A DNA stretch of 32,144 bases from Stappia sp. MMSF_3263 (GCF_030733745.1 NZ_JASHIK010000031.1:1-32144), one strand, 5' to 3'. Positions 1 to 9,968 are shown, numbered from the stretch's first letter. Translations and numbers: made by a program. The notes: generated from the sequence alone by a model not told the origin.

Positions 1-697
1 CTCTCGGGCACGGCGGGTGCGGGGGGCAGGCTGTCGGGCGGGGCAATGGCGTCATCGCCGCGCTGACCCGGGCCGGCAACATGGCTGGGGGCAAGCAACC
101 TATTCGATTGACTGGTCACGAATCACTCTTGCGAATCCGGACCTTTGCGCTAAATAAGCAGATCAGGCAGCATCCGGCGCCGCGCCAGGCCATTCATGCG
201 AAGCCCAGGGCCCAATGAGCCCGCATCGGGACGTAATGCATGATCAGGGACCGACAAGGCGGCACGAAATCAACCCGCTGACCTATACCCCATGCGGAAC
301 CGGACGGCCGGAGCGTTATGCGCCGGCCGGTCAAGTCCGGTAACACTCGCGGCTTGTCGAACCGATTTGCAGGGTTAAGTGGCACTTAACGGACATCGAC
401 TAACACTGATGATCGAACGGCGCCGGGCGTGTTCCACGGGATGGCGTGCGGCCCTTGGCTTGCGCGCCTCGATGGAATTGGCGAGCCGTTCGGGTGCCCG
501 GCGACGGGCCGTGAACTGAATTTTCCGGTCCCGCCGGCCTGGGCGCGTTGGCGACAGGGGGAGGGGCCGGGCCTGGAAACGCGATGGCCGCCGCGTCCGC
601 TCTCATGCGGCGGCGTGACGGGAACGCGGTTTCGGGCGCATCCAGGATCAAACGCGACAGCGCCAGGCCCGTTCGGGCCGGGGGGCCGGAGAAGACA
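1..697. other. Non-coding lead-in upstream of rpoD
   Basis: I could not support a gene in these 697 bases. A frame open from the window edge stops at 64-66 and could be the tail of an upstream gene (dnaG often precedes rpoD in alphaproteobacteria), but only 21 codons are visible and they are not recognisable. A possible sigma-70 promoter is TTGCGA at 129-134 and TAAATA at 151-156 with a 16-base spacer. A long imperfect hairpin lies at 300-340 (arms CCGGAC/GTCCGG outside, CGGCCGG/CCGGCCG inside). A frame running from 548 into rpoD is open, but its composition looks like untranslated GC-rich leader. Confidence 0.5.
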
Positions 698-2746
<2,049 letters not shown>

Positions 2747-2780
2747 CGCGTCGGTCGATCTGGGTTTCAGGCAGTTTAAC

Positions 2781-2812
2781 GGGCCCGGCGGCAACGCCGG
2801 GCCCTGTCTTTT
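2781..2812 (+). terminator. Rho-independent terminator of rpoD
   Basis: A perfect 10-bp stem GGGCCCGGCG/CGCCGGGCCC closes a GCAA tetraloop and is followed by TGTCTTTT. It begins 35 bases after the rpoD stop codon. Confidence 0.9.
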
Positions 2813-2837
2813 GGGCCAGGTCGCTTCGTCTTTCCTG

Positions 2838-2890
2838 GCGTCATCCCGGCCAAGCGAAGCGCCGTGCCGGGATCCATTGGCAATCCCGGC
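2838..2890. repeat. Short palindromic intergenic repeat (TCATCCCGGC type)
   Basis: TCATCCCGGC (2841-2850) is followed by GTGCCGGGATCC in inverted orientation and then by another AATCCCGGCCGTGATGA copy. This resembles the short palindromic repeats scattered in intergenic DNA of many Hyphomicrobiales genomes, in which a CATCCCGGC arm faces a GCCGGGATC arm. I saw no second copy in this window, so assignment to a dispersed family comes from general knowledge. The rest of 2813-3108 shows no gene. Confidence 0.45.
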
Positions 2891-3108
2891 CGTGATGAGG
2901 CGGGAGGGGCCTCGATCACGCATGCGCGAGACGGGCGGCGCGCGCAGGTGCCGCCTCCCATTTTTCCCGAAGCTGGGGTACCCATGGGGTTGCGCCGACA
3001 TGCGACACGCGGCCGGCCACGGTACACCAGAGAGAGCAACGGGCCCTGACCCTCGACACGCCAAACGACAAGCGCGAACCGGGTTTTGACGTCACGCCCC
3101 GTGACGGC

Positions 3109-4665
3109 GTGACGTTGCCCGTGCCTGTGCCGGTGTCGGTCTCCGTGCCCGTCTCCGCGTCGATGCCGGTTGCCGGGCGCGGCGAACCGGGCGCGGATGT
3201 CGGGGCGATGCCGCAGGCCGAGATGCGCGGCGCGGATGACCGGCTCCCGGCGCGCGGGCCGGGCACGCGCGGTGGCGGTGGCATCGCCTTGTCCCTGATG
3301 CTGCATGTGGCGGTTGCCTGGGCCGTTTTCTTCGGCGGCGACAGCGTGCGCGAGCTGCGCCCCTTCCTTGATGAGCCGGTCGAGGTGGTGCTGGTCGATT
3401 TTCCGGCCGCCGAGGAGGCAGTGCAGGAGGAGCAGGAAGAGGAGGCGGTGCCGGAGGAGGAGACACCGGAAGAGCAGGAGACTGAGGAGGAAGCGGACGC
3501 GGCGGCGCCGCCGCCCTTGCCGGAAAACGAGCAGGCCGAGGCCGAACCGCCGGCAGTGGAGGAACCGGAGGAAGAGAAACCGGAAATCGCAAAGCCCGAA
3601 GTTGCGGCCCTGCCCGAACCGGCGGTTCCCCCTCAGGCAACGCCGCGCGTTCTGATCCCGGTGACGGAATTCGCCGAGGAGGACGGCGGCAGCTCCGAGC
3701 GCGCCGGCGAGACCGGCTTGCGGGAAGGTATCGAGGAGACGCCGGAGGCGGCAAGGGACGAGGTCTCTTCGCAGGCGGAGGCCGGCGAAGGCGTGCAGGG
3801 CCGCGAGGATGCAGCCGGCGCGCCGGCTGGCGAGGGAACGGAAGACGGGTTGGAGGAGGGGCGGGAAGACGAGGGCGATACCGGCGGCCTTGCCGATGCG
3901 GCGGAGGAGGATACGGCCGGACAATCCGAGGCGGTGCAGGCTTCGGGCGAGCAGGCGGAAGCGGATGCGAATGCCGCCACCGATGCCGAGGTTGCCGATG
4001 CCGAGGCTGCCGGGATAGCGGATGCATTGGCGGAGGCGGTCGGAGAGCCCGATGTGCTGGCGGTGCCGGGCGAGGGGCCCGGCGAGGTCGCGGCACCCGC
4101 GTCCGGCCTGCCGCCGGCCGATACCCGGGCGCGGCCCCGCGAAAAGCCGGCCGAGTTTGCGGCGCCGGCAGCGGCCGGGGAGCGGATCGATCTTGCCGCG
4201 CTTGCCGATCTTGGCGCCCGGGCCGAGGCGGTGTCGCGTGCCCTGGCCACGCGCCGGCGGGCAGGGGGCGGTGGTGAAGGGGGCGGCGGCGGCGAAATCG
4301 CCGGCGGCACCACGGCGACGCGGCTGTTCTCGCGCGACTTATCCGATGACCCGCGTATGCGCACGGCAATGAACGGCATGCCGCAGGCCGCCCGCGTCGA
4401 CCTGCTCTGCATGACCGAATTGCGGGCGCAGCTGCGCACCGCGACGCCGCCCTATCATGCCGACCTTTTGCCCTCCTTCCGCTTCGAGGCGGGCAACGTG
4501 CTGCAGCCGCGCCGGGCGGCGTTTCGCGCCGGCGGTCAGTGGTACGAGCTTGCCTTCCGCTGCGAGCTCAATGCCGGCGTCACCCGCGTAGAGAGCTTCA
4601 CCCACCGGGTCGGCGAACCCGTCCCGCGCGCCGAATGGTCCACGCGCGGCTTCCCGGGGAACTGA
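3109..4665 (+). CDS. DUF930 domain protein with TonB/TolA-like architecture
   Basis: This is a predicted inner-membrane-anchored periplasmic protein of unknown function. After a short N-terminus there is one membrane segment (about 59-76, GIALSLMLHVAVAWAVFF). A long low-complexity linker rich in Glu, Ala and Pro (about 85-400) follows, and then a C-terminal DUF930 domain (about 414-518). The domain has two cysteines (about 434 and 485, in VDLLCM and FRCEL) that could form a disulfide, plus the family-like stretches AFRAGGQWYELAF and GEPVPRAEW. TM, extended linker, small periplasmic domain is the plan of TonB and TolA, but the linker is acidic rather than Lys/Pro-rich. The start is uncertain: GTG 3109 is the longest, has no clear ribosome site and adds a repetitive VPVPVSVSVPV stretch; ATG 3208 or 3223 are plausible. 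Confidence 0.82.
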   Translation: MTLPVPVPVSVSVPVSASMPVAGRGEPGADVGAMPQAEMRGADDRLPARGPGTRGGGGIALSLMLHVAVAWAVFFGGDSVRELRPFLDEPVEVVLVDFPAAEEAVQEEQEEEAVPEEETPEEQETEEEADAAAPPPLPENEQAEAEPPAVEEPEEEKPEIAKPEVAALPEPAVPPQATPRVLIPVTEFAEEDGGSSERAGETGLREGIEETPEAARDEVSSQAEAGEGVQGREDAAGAPAGEGTEDGLEEGREDEGDTGGLADAAEEDTAGQSEAVQASGEQAEADANAATDAEVADAEAAGIADALAEAVGEPDVLAVPGEGPGEVAAPASGLPPADTRARPREKPAEFAAPAAAGERIDLAALADLGARAEAVSRALATRRRAGGGGEGGGGGEIAGGTTATRLFSRDLSDDPRMRTAMNGMPQAARVDLLCMTELRAQLRTATPPYHADLLPSFRFEAGNVLQPRRAAFRAGGQWYELAFRCELNAGVTRVESFTHRVGEPVPRAEWSTRGFPGN

Positions 4666-4794
4666 GCCCTCGGCGGGCTTCCGCCGGGTGCCGGGAGAGC
4701 CCCGAAAGCTTCATGAAAAGAGGTTGTTGTTTCTCCGCGCTCCCGCCAGACTGGCAGCGGGGAAGCGCTGCGGCGCGGCACTGCGGGGGCAGGC
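4666..4794. other. Intergenic gap with small GC hairpin
   Basis: CGGCGG-GCTT-CCGCCG (4671-4686) lies just after the DUF930 stop codon. It has no T-run, so it is a weak terminator candidate at best. No other feature is visible. Confidence 0.3.
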
Positions 4795-6921
4795 TTGGCG
4801 GAAGAAGACGAACGGCCGAAGATCGACAGCCGGGAAGCACTGGAAGCGTGGTTGGCAGACAAGCCGGCCGACTGGGCGCAGGTGATCGCCGTGCGTGCAG
4901 CACTGCGGGTGTTTCCGCTGGTGTTGGACATCCATGCGGTCTCCGACGAGCGTTTTGATACTGTTCGAAAGCAGGGGTTGATCCTGCAGGTCTTGAGGGC
5001 GAACTTCATTTCGCGGCTTGCGCCAAAATATCCAAGCCGCGAAATGACCGTCGCCGCCGACGCCGCCAGAGCCGCCGCCAGAGCCGCCGTCGCCGCCTAC
5101 GCCGTCAGAGCCGCCGCCGACGCCGCCAGAGCCGCCGCCGACGCCGCCAGAGCCGCCGCCTACGCCGCCAGAGCCGCCGCCTACGCCGCCAGAGCCGCCA
5201 GAGCCACCGCCTCTCGCTATGGTCTGCCCGCCGATGTTCAGGAAAGAAACATGTGGTGGGCCGTCGAGAGTGACCGTCACTGGCTTGAGACCTCCGGAAA
5301 TGATGGGGGACGTGGACTGATTGGTCAGCCGCTCTGGCGTTCGTTCTCGCGCGATGCCTCCCGCTATCATCTGGCGCAACCTGTCTGGGTATCGGCCGAA
5401 CTGGAGAGATTTGCGTCTGGAGATGGCTTGGGGACAGAATGGCGGCTGATCGTTGACTGGTATCGTGCCTTGCTGCCCGAACCTCGCAATGCGAAGCCGC
5501 GTAGTCTCTTTGGCGAAAAAGCGGATATCACCATCGCCACACAGCCGGGTGAGTTCTGGACCGTTACGGAGAAGCGCTCGGCGGAGGACATTCTTGAGGA
5601 AATTGCCGAGATCGCGGGTTACCGGCTGCCCACCGCTAAGCGTAGCGAGGGGGATACGGTTCCCGAGTTTATTGTTTCGTTTCTTGAAGTGGTGAGCCGT
5701 CCGGTATCGGTTGCCGAAATCCGTGAATATTGCACGACGTTCGAGCCACCACCGCCCAACACCACTATTGGGTGGCATCTGAGCGATCTTGCGCGGAGCG
5801 GCCGGGTCATCCGTACAGCGCCGGGTGTCTATGTGCATCCGAAGTGGCATGTTGAGGATGGTGGAACTGCCGACACGTCTGAGGACGGCGAAGCCAAGCT
5901 CGCCCACGATGTCGACGACGCCCTGCAAAATGTGGAAGCGCAGGCGCCGGCCGCTTATCGTTTCCGCTGGCAAGACAACCGCTTGGAAGCCGCGCCTCCG
6001 GCGGACATCGCGTCCGATCCGGAAGGCGCCCAGATCCTGTTGGACGAGACGCGGCGCAAGGCCGAGTCCCTGGCGGAAAGGTTGGAGCGCAGCAACGCCG
6101 ATAAGCGGGTCCTTACGTCCGTTCAGGGCCTTCTCTCTGTACTGCCCGAGAATGTTGCGGACTTGCGGCCGGCATTGTTGCGCTCACGCGCCCGCTCGGT
6201 GGAGGCTGACGCTCAGGCCTATTCCAGTCCGGGCGACGAGGAACACTTCCTGTATCCGGACGCGCTGGCGGCGCTGATCGACCTGTCCGAGACGGCAAGG
6301 GACCTGCAAGGCTATTTTCCCTCTCTGCGCGAGTTGGAGGCCGAGATCACGGCACTCGCCATCGAGCCGTCGGAGGTTGAGGTCGTCAAGGCTCGGCTCG
6401 ACGAGATTGTCGACGAGGCGGCCGGGCGTCCCGAGGTTGTGGGCCCGTCGGCCGTCGAAGCGCTGCGCACGATGGAGGCATTGGCGACCGAGCCGGCACC
6501 TCCGGCCGTGCGGCAGAAACGGATTGCCGACTATGCGCTTGTCGTTCGCAACTCGCTCTCGTCCATTGCGCGGGTTGCTCTCGACAACGCGTTTACTCGG
6601 GAGGCCAAGCAACTTGCGTCCGATATTTACGACAAGGCGCGGAGCAAGGTCGTCGATGGCATCGCTGACGGCGCTGGTGCCATGGCGCGACCCGCCACGA
6701 TTATCGCCATTGCGGCGTTGGTAGGCGGTGTTTTCGGTCCGGTTGCAGGCATTGCCGCAGCGGCCGCAGGCTTCGGCAAGGTGGATCGGTTGCTGAAGCT
6801 GGCCGACAAGTGGCTTGAGAAATGGGAGAAGGAAAACACTGTTCCTGACGCTTCCGACGAAGACAAGATCAGCGAAGCCGACAAGCCGGACAGCGACAAC
6901 GAGGACGCGGTCGAAACCTGA
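4795..6921 (+). CDS. Unrecognised 708-residue protein with alanine-rich heptad repeats and a winged-helix-like segment
   Basis: I do not recognise this family. The visible parts are: an N-terminal globular segment (1-85, EAWLADKPADWAQVIAVRAA); an Ala-rich helical repeat (about 88-138) built of heptads A-A-D/Y-A-A-R-A; a conserved-looking aromatic segment (about 145-250, with RNMWWAVESDRHW and WRLIVDWYRALLP); and a possible winged helix-turn-helix (about 299-352, RPVSVAEIREYCTTF ... IGWHLSDLARSGRVIR ... GVYVHPKW). A charged helical region follows, then a Gly/Ala-rich hydrophobic stretch (about 635-661, IIAIAALVGGVFGPVAGIAA) that could be a membrane hairpin, and a charged tail with many Asp, Glu and Lys. 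The start is TTG 4795 after GGGGGCAGG; no ATG lies upstream in frame. Codon use is less GC-biased than in neighbours, and the repeat uses the rare AGA arginine codon throughout, which may indicate acquisition. It appears to be a single-gene unit. Confidence 0.75.
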   Translation: MAEEDERPKIDSREALEAWLADKPADWAQVIAVRAALRVFPLVLDIHAVSDERFDTVRKQGLILQVLRANFISRLAPKYPSREMTVAADAARAAARAAVAAYAVRAAADAARAAADAARAAAYAARAAAYAARAARATASRYGLPADVQERNMWWAVESDRHWLETSGNDGGRGLIGQPLWRSFSRDASRYHLAQPVWVSAELERFASGDGLGTEWRLIVDWYRALLPEPRNAKPRSLFGEKADITIATQPGEFWTVTEKRSAEDILEEIAEIAGYRLPTAKRSEGDTVPEFIVSFLEVVSRPVSVAEIREYCTTFEPPPPNTTIGWHLSDLARSGRVIRTAPGVYVHPKWHVEDGGTADTSEDGEAKLAHDVDDALQNVEAQAPAAYRFRWQDNRLEAAPPADIASDPEGAQILLDETRRKAESLAERLERSNADKRVLTSVQGLLSVLPENVADLRPALLRSRARSVEADAQAYSSPGDEEHFLYPDALAALIDLSETARDLQGYFPSLRELEAEITALAIEPSEVEVVKARLDEIVDEAAGRPEVVGPSAVEALRTMEALATEPAPPAVRQKRIADYALVVRNSLSSIARVALDNAFTREAKQLASDIYDKARSKVVDGIADGAGAMARPATIIAIAALVGGVFGPVAGIAAAAAGFGKVDRLLKLADKWLEKWEKENTVPDASDEDKISEADKPDSDNEDAVET
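5056..5206 (+). repeat. In-frame 21-bp minisatellite coding for Ala heptads
   Basis: Four tandem 21-bp units lie at 5113-5133, 5134-5154, 5155-5175 and 5176-5196. Units 1 and 2 are identical, units 3 and 4 are identical, and the two pairs differ only in one codon (GAC versus TAC). More diverged units extend to 5056 and to 5206. Each unit encodes seven residues, so copy-number changes keep the frame. Confidence 0.9.
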
Positions 6922-7047
6922 GCCCCCTTTTCCCCTCACATTCGCGTCAGGGGTCTCCCACTTTCGTCGTATTCCGGCATAGGCTGGCATCTGCCGCGCC
7001 GGGCGCTGTGCCCAGAACTTCCGGAGCGCGGCACGAAGGAGGGTTGA

Positions 7048-7437
7048 ATGAATTTCCTGAAAGGCTATTCCGCGCCGCTGCTCAGCGTTTTCCGCATCGC
7101 GGCCGGGCTTTTGTTCCTCCAGCACGGCACGACCAAGTATCTCAGCCTGCCTGCAACGCAGATGTCCGGCGCCTCGCCGATGACCATGGGCGGGGCAGCC
7201 GGCGTCATCGAGCTGGTCTGCGGCGCGTTGATCGTGCTCGGCCTGTTCACCCGGCCGGCAGCCTTCCTCGCCTCGGGCACGATGGCGGTCGGCTATTTCA
7301 TGGTGCACGCGCCGCAGAACTTCTACCCGATTCTCAATGGCGGCGAACTGGCCGCGCTCTACTGCTTCTCCTTCCTCTATCTCGCGGCGGCCGGCCCCGG
7401 CCCCTTGAGCATCGACCGGATGCGCGGCGCCGCCTGA
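7048..7437 (+). CDS. DoxX family membrane protein
   Basis: A 129-residue integral membrane protein of the DoxX family, which has about four transmembrane helices and is linked in several bacteria to quinone- or thiol-related redox stress. The family signature RIAAGLLFLQHGTTKY is near residues 16-31, followed by hydrophobic segments at about 50-70 (GVIELVCGALIVLGLF), 74-90 and 105-120. ATG 7048 follows a strong AGGAGGG at 7037-7043. It stands alone between the heptad-repeat protein and the ArsR gene. The family call is firm, but the substrate or partner cannot be deduced. Confidence 0.9.
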   Translation: MNFLKGYSAPLLSVFRIAAGLLFLQHGTTKYLSLPATQMSGASPMTMGGAAGVIELVCGALIVLGLFTRPAAFLASGTMAVGYFMVHAPQNFYPILNGGELAALYCFSFLYLAAAGPGPLSIDRMRGAA

Positions 7438-7510
7438 ACCGGCAAGCCTGACGGACGGACCTTGCTGATGCGGGCGCGGCGGGATCGCCGCGCCCGTTGA
7501 CTTCGGGCGA

Positions 7511-7534
7511 ATAAAACCACAAAACTGGTTTTAT
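7511..7534. promoter_or_regulatory. Perfect inverted repeat overlapping the ArsR start codon (probable operator)
   Basis: ATAAAACCA (7511-7519) and TGGTTTTAT (7526-7534) are a perfect 9-bp inverted repeat with a 6-base spacer. The right arm includes the first two bases of the ArsR-family ATG at 7533. It is an AT-rich island in GC-rich surroundings, as expected for an autorepressor site. Confidence 0.7.
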
Positions 7535-7883
7535 GGTGATAAAGACATCGAACGACAACCTGCCCGGAACCCGCATCCTCGACATCGAGGAAGCGGCGCA
7601 GGGCTTTGCGGCGATCGGCTCGGAGGCGCGGCTGGCCGTGGTGCTGGCGCTGGTCCGTGCGGGCAATCGCGGTCTTAGCGTCGGCGACATCCAGGAACGC
7701 ACGGGCATGGCCGCCTCGACGCTCGCCCATCATCTGCGCTTTCTTGCCGCCGCAGGGCTGATCACCCAGGAAAAGGCGGGCCGCGCGGTGATCAGCCGCG
7801 CCGCCTTCGACCATCTCGACCGGCTCGCCGGTTTCCTGATGAGGGAATGCTGCGCCGAGGAGCGAAATCCCCCGGCAACCTGA
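7533..7883 (+). CDS. ArsR-family winged-helix repressor
   Basis: A 116-residue ArsR/SmtB-type dimeric repressor. The helix-turn-helix is LSVGDIQERTGMAASTLAHHLRFLAAAGLI (about 48-77), followed by the wing (EKAGRAVISRA). The classical CVC metal motif in the recognition helix is absent. Instead a vicinal cysteine pair sits near the C-terminus (C106-C107 in MRECCAEE), suggesting sensing of a thiophilic metal(loid) or oxidant (inference). No Shine-Dalgarno sequence precedes ATG 7533, whose first bases lie in the operator repeat, so the mRNA may be leaderless or the start may lie downstream. The permease gene follows after 71 bases in the same direction, a common regulator-permease pair. Confidence 0.9.
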   Translation: MVIKTSNDNLPGTRILDIEEAAQGFAAIGSEARLAVVLALVRAGNRGLSVGDIQERTGMAASTLAHHLRFLAAAGLITQEKAGRAVISRAAFDHLDRLAGFLMRECCAEERNPPAT

Positions 7884-7954
7884 CCGCCGTCGCAAGACGG
7901 GGCAGGTCCGTCCGCCCCGGCTTGCGAAACGCATCGACAGAACGGAGCTGCGAA

Positions 7955-9019
7955 ATGACCGATAGCCTGATGACGCCGGCCGCCGGCCGGCGAACCCTTT
8001 CGCATGCCTTCTTGCGGGATTTGAGGGGCGGGCTGGCGCGGCTTGCCTCGCCCTGGACGGCGGTGGCGCTGACGCCGCTCGCGGTCGCCTTTCTCGATTC
8101 GGCACGCACCGGCGAGATCGTCGCCTTCGCCGCCAGCGCCTTCGTCTCTACGCTGCCCTATCTCGCCGTCGCGGTGCTGCTGATCGCCTGGCTGAAGGCG
8201 ACCGGCGCGCAGGCAATCGTCGGGCGCGCCTTCCAGGGCCGCGAGACGCAGGCGATCGTGCTGGCGGCGCTGCTCGGCGGGCTGGCGCCTTTCTGTTCCT
8301 GCCAGGTCATTCCCTTCATCGCCGGGCTGCTCGCCATCGGCGCGCCGCTCTCGGCGATCATGGCCTTCTGGCTGTCCTCGCCGCTCATCGATCCGCCGAC
8401 GCTGCTGATCACGGCGGCCGCGCTTGGCTGGCCCTTCGCGCTGGCCAAGGCGGGGTTCGCCGTGGCGCTCGGCCTTTTCGGCGGCTTCGCGGTCAAGGCG
8501 ATGGTGGCGGGCGGTGCCTTCGCCGAGCCGGCCCGGGCCGTCGCGGGCGGGTCGTGCTGCCGCAAGAAGGTGTTCGGCGGCGCGCCCGTCTGGCGGTTCT
8601 GGCAGGAGGAGGAGCGCGGCGAGGCGTTCCGCTCTGAACTTGCCGCCAACGCGCTGTTCCTGGCCAAGTGGCTGGCGCTCGCCTATGTCATCGAGGCGCT
8701 GCTGGTCACCTATGTGCCGGCAGACCTGGTCGCCGGTGTCGTCGGCGGCGAGGGCGTGCTGCCGGTGATCCTGGCCGCGCTGGTCGGCATGCCGGCCTAT
8801 CTCAACTCATATGTGGCGCCGCCGCTTCTCGCCGGGCTGATGGAGCAGGGCATGACGGCGGGGGCCGCCATGGCCTTCATGATCGCCGGGGCGGTCAGTT
8901 CTGTCCCGGCGATGGCGGCGGTGTGGTCTCTGGTTCGGCTGCCGGTCTTTGCAGCCTATATCGGTCTCGGGCTGACGGGTGCGGTGCTGTCGGGCCTGCT
9001 GTTCCAGCTCATGAGCTGA
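7955..9019 (+). CDS. Permease of the ArsP/DUF318 family
   Basis: A 354-residue polytopic membrane permease of family PF03773, which includes ArsP exporters of trivalent organoarsenicals. The hallmark APFCSCQVIPFIAGLL (C114, C116) lies in a membrane segment, and a duplicated half carries the related VGMPAYLNSYVAPPLLAGLM. A cytoplasmic loop contains another Cys pair, GGSCCRKK (C201-C202). ATG 7955 is used because GGAG at 7944-7947 is well placed; the frame is open further upstream without family-like sequence. It is likely co-transcribed with and repressed by the ArsR gene 71 bases upstream. Its true substrate (organoarsenic, another metalloid or a thiol compound) is not fixed by sequence. It converges with the LysR gene, with 10 bases between the ends. 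Confidence 0.9.
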   Translation: MTDSLMTPAAGRRTLSHAFLRDLRGGLARLASPWTAVALTPLAVAFLDSARTGEIVAFAASAFVSTLPYLAVAVLLIAWLKATGAQAIVGRAFQGRETQAIVLAALLGGLAPFCSCQVIPFIAGLLAIGAPLSAIMAFWLSSPLIDPPTLLITAAALGWPFALAKAGFAVALGLFGGFAVKAMVAGGAFAEPARAVAGGSCCRKKVFGGAPVWRFWQEEERGEAFRSELAANALFLAKWLALAYVIEALLVTYVPADLVAGVVGGEGVLPVILAALVGMPAYLNSYVAPPLLAGLMEQGMTAGAAMAFMIAGAVSSVPAMAAVWSLVRLPVFAAYIGLGLTGAVLSGLLFQLMS

Positions 9020-9029
9020 GGAGACCGGC

Positions 9030-9905
9030 TCACGCTTCGAGCAACGCCTCGACCACGGCGCGAACGGACGGCAGCACGCCGCGCCGATGCGGGGTGAGGA
9101 TGGTGGTCGTGATCGTGCCGGCCCGCCAGCCGGGAAGCAGGCGGACGAGGCGGCCCTCGGCAAGGGCGGTTTGCGCGACAGTCTCCGGCAGGCAGGTGAC
9201 GCCAAGTCCGGCCTCGGCGGCGGCAAGCAGCATGCCGGCCTCGTCGAGAGACAGGCGCATGCGCGGGACAAGGCTTGCTTGCTCTCCGCTCTCATGGGTG
9301 AGGGGCCAGGGAGCATCGCTGCCCGTTCCGATCGTCTCGAAACTCTCCAGTTCCGCCGGTGTTCGCGGCGTACCGGCGCGGGCGAGAAACTCCGGGGAGG
9401 CTGCGAGGATTACGGTTTCCACGCCCATGCGCCGCTGCACCAGGCCGGAATCGGGCAAGGGACCGGCATGGCTTCGCACCGCGATGTCAAACCCCTCGTG
9501 CAGGAGATCGACAAAGCGATCGCTGACATTGAGGCGGAGCTCGATCTTCGGGTGGCGTTGCATGATCCCGGCAAGGCGCGGAGCAAGGTGAAACCGGGCG
9601 ACCGGCACCGAGGTCGTCAAGCGGACCAGCCCGCTCGGTTCGGCGAGCCGGCGCTTCACGGCCTGTTCCGCGGCTTCCGCCTCGATCACGGCGGCGCGGG
9701 CATGTTCGTAGACGTCGCGGCCGAGATCGGTCAGGTGGAAACTGCGGGAGCTACGCTGCAACAGGCGGGCGCCCAACTGGCGCTCCAGTTCCGCCACCCG
9801 CTTGGCTACGGTCGATTTCGGCGCGCCGGTCAGCCGGCCGGCAGCCGCGAACCCGCCGCAGTCCACGGCCTGGACGAAAAAGCGCAGGTCGTTGAGATTG
9901 TACAC
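9030..9905 (-). CDS. LysR-family transcriptional regulator
   Basis: A 291-residue LysR-type regulator. The N-terminal HTH (residues about 3-62, NDLRFFVQAVDCGGFAAAGRLTGAPKSTVAKRVAELERQLG) is followed by a LysR substrate-binding domain (about 90-290, with VRLTTSVPVARFHLAPRLAGI and GLGVTCLPETVAQTAL). The closest general type is the group that regulates a divergent redox or aromatic-metabolism gene. The divergent neighbour is a glutathione transferase starting 125 bases away, so that gene is the most likely target. The intergenic region carries several GTCCA/TGGAC half-sites. The effector is unknown. Confidence 0.95.
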   Translation of the reverse strand: MYNLNDLRFFVQAVDCGGFAAAGRLTGAPKSTVAKRVAELERQLGARLLQRSSRSFHLTDLGRDVYEHARAAVIEAEAAEQAVKRRLAEPSGLVRLTTSVPVARFHLAPRLAGIMQRHPKIELRLNVSDRFVDLLHEGFDIAVRSHAGPLPDSGLVQRRMGVETVILAASPEFLARAGTPRTPAELESFETIGTGSDAPWPLTHESGEQASLVPRMRLSLDEAGMLLAAAEAGLGVTCLPETVAQTALAEGRLVRLLPGWRAGTITTTILTPHRRGVLPSVRAVVEALLEA

Positions 9906-9913
9906 GGATGAAT

Positions 9914-9968
9914 GTCCATATTTGTGGACCTTAAGAGGGCGAACCGCCCTCTACAGCCTGAAGGTCCA
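9914..9968. promoter_or_regulatory. Cluster of inverted repeats between LysR and GST genes (probable LysR operator)
   Basis: Three elements are visible. GTCCA-N6-TGGAC (9914-9929) is a perfect dyad. TGGACCTT (9925-9932) is the exact reverse complement of AAGGTCCA (9961-9968). Between those arms AGAGGGCG-AAC-CGCCCTCT (9934-9952) is a perfect 8-bp stem with a 3-base loop. Together they give three GTCCA half-sites and a nested hairpin. LysR regulators typically bind such dyads near the divergent promoter. Confidence 0.65.

Noticed and set aside
4711-5973. Long minus-strand frame with Gly-rich repeats (GGVGGGSGG)
   Set aside because: It is the antisense reading of the alanine heptad minisatellite; the plus-strand frame is longer, has normal composition on both sides of the repeat and recognisable fold-like segments.
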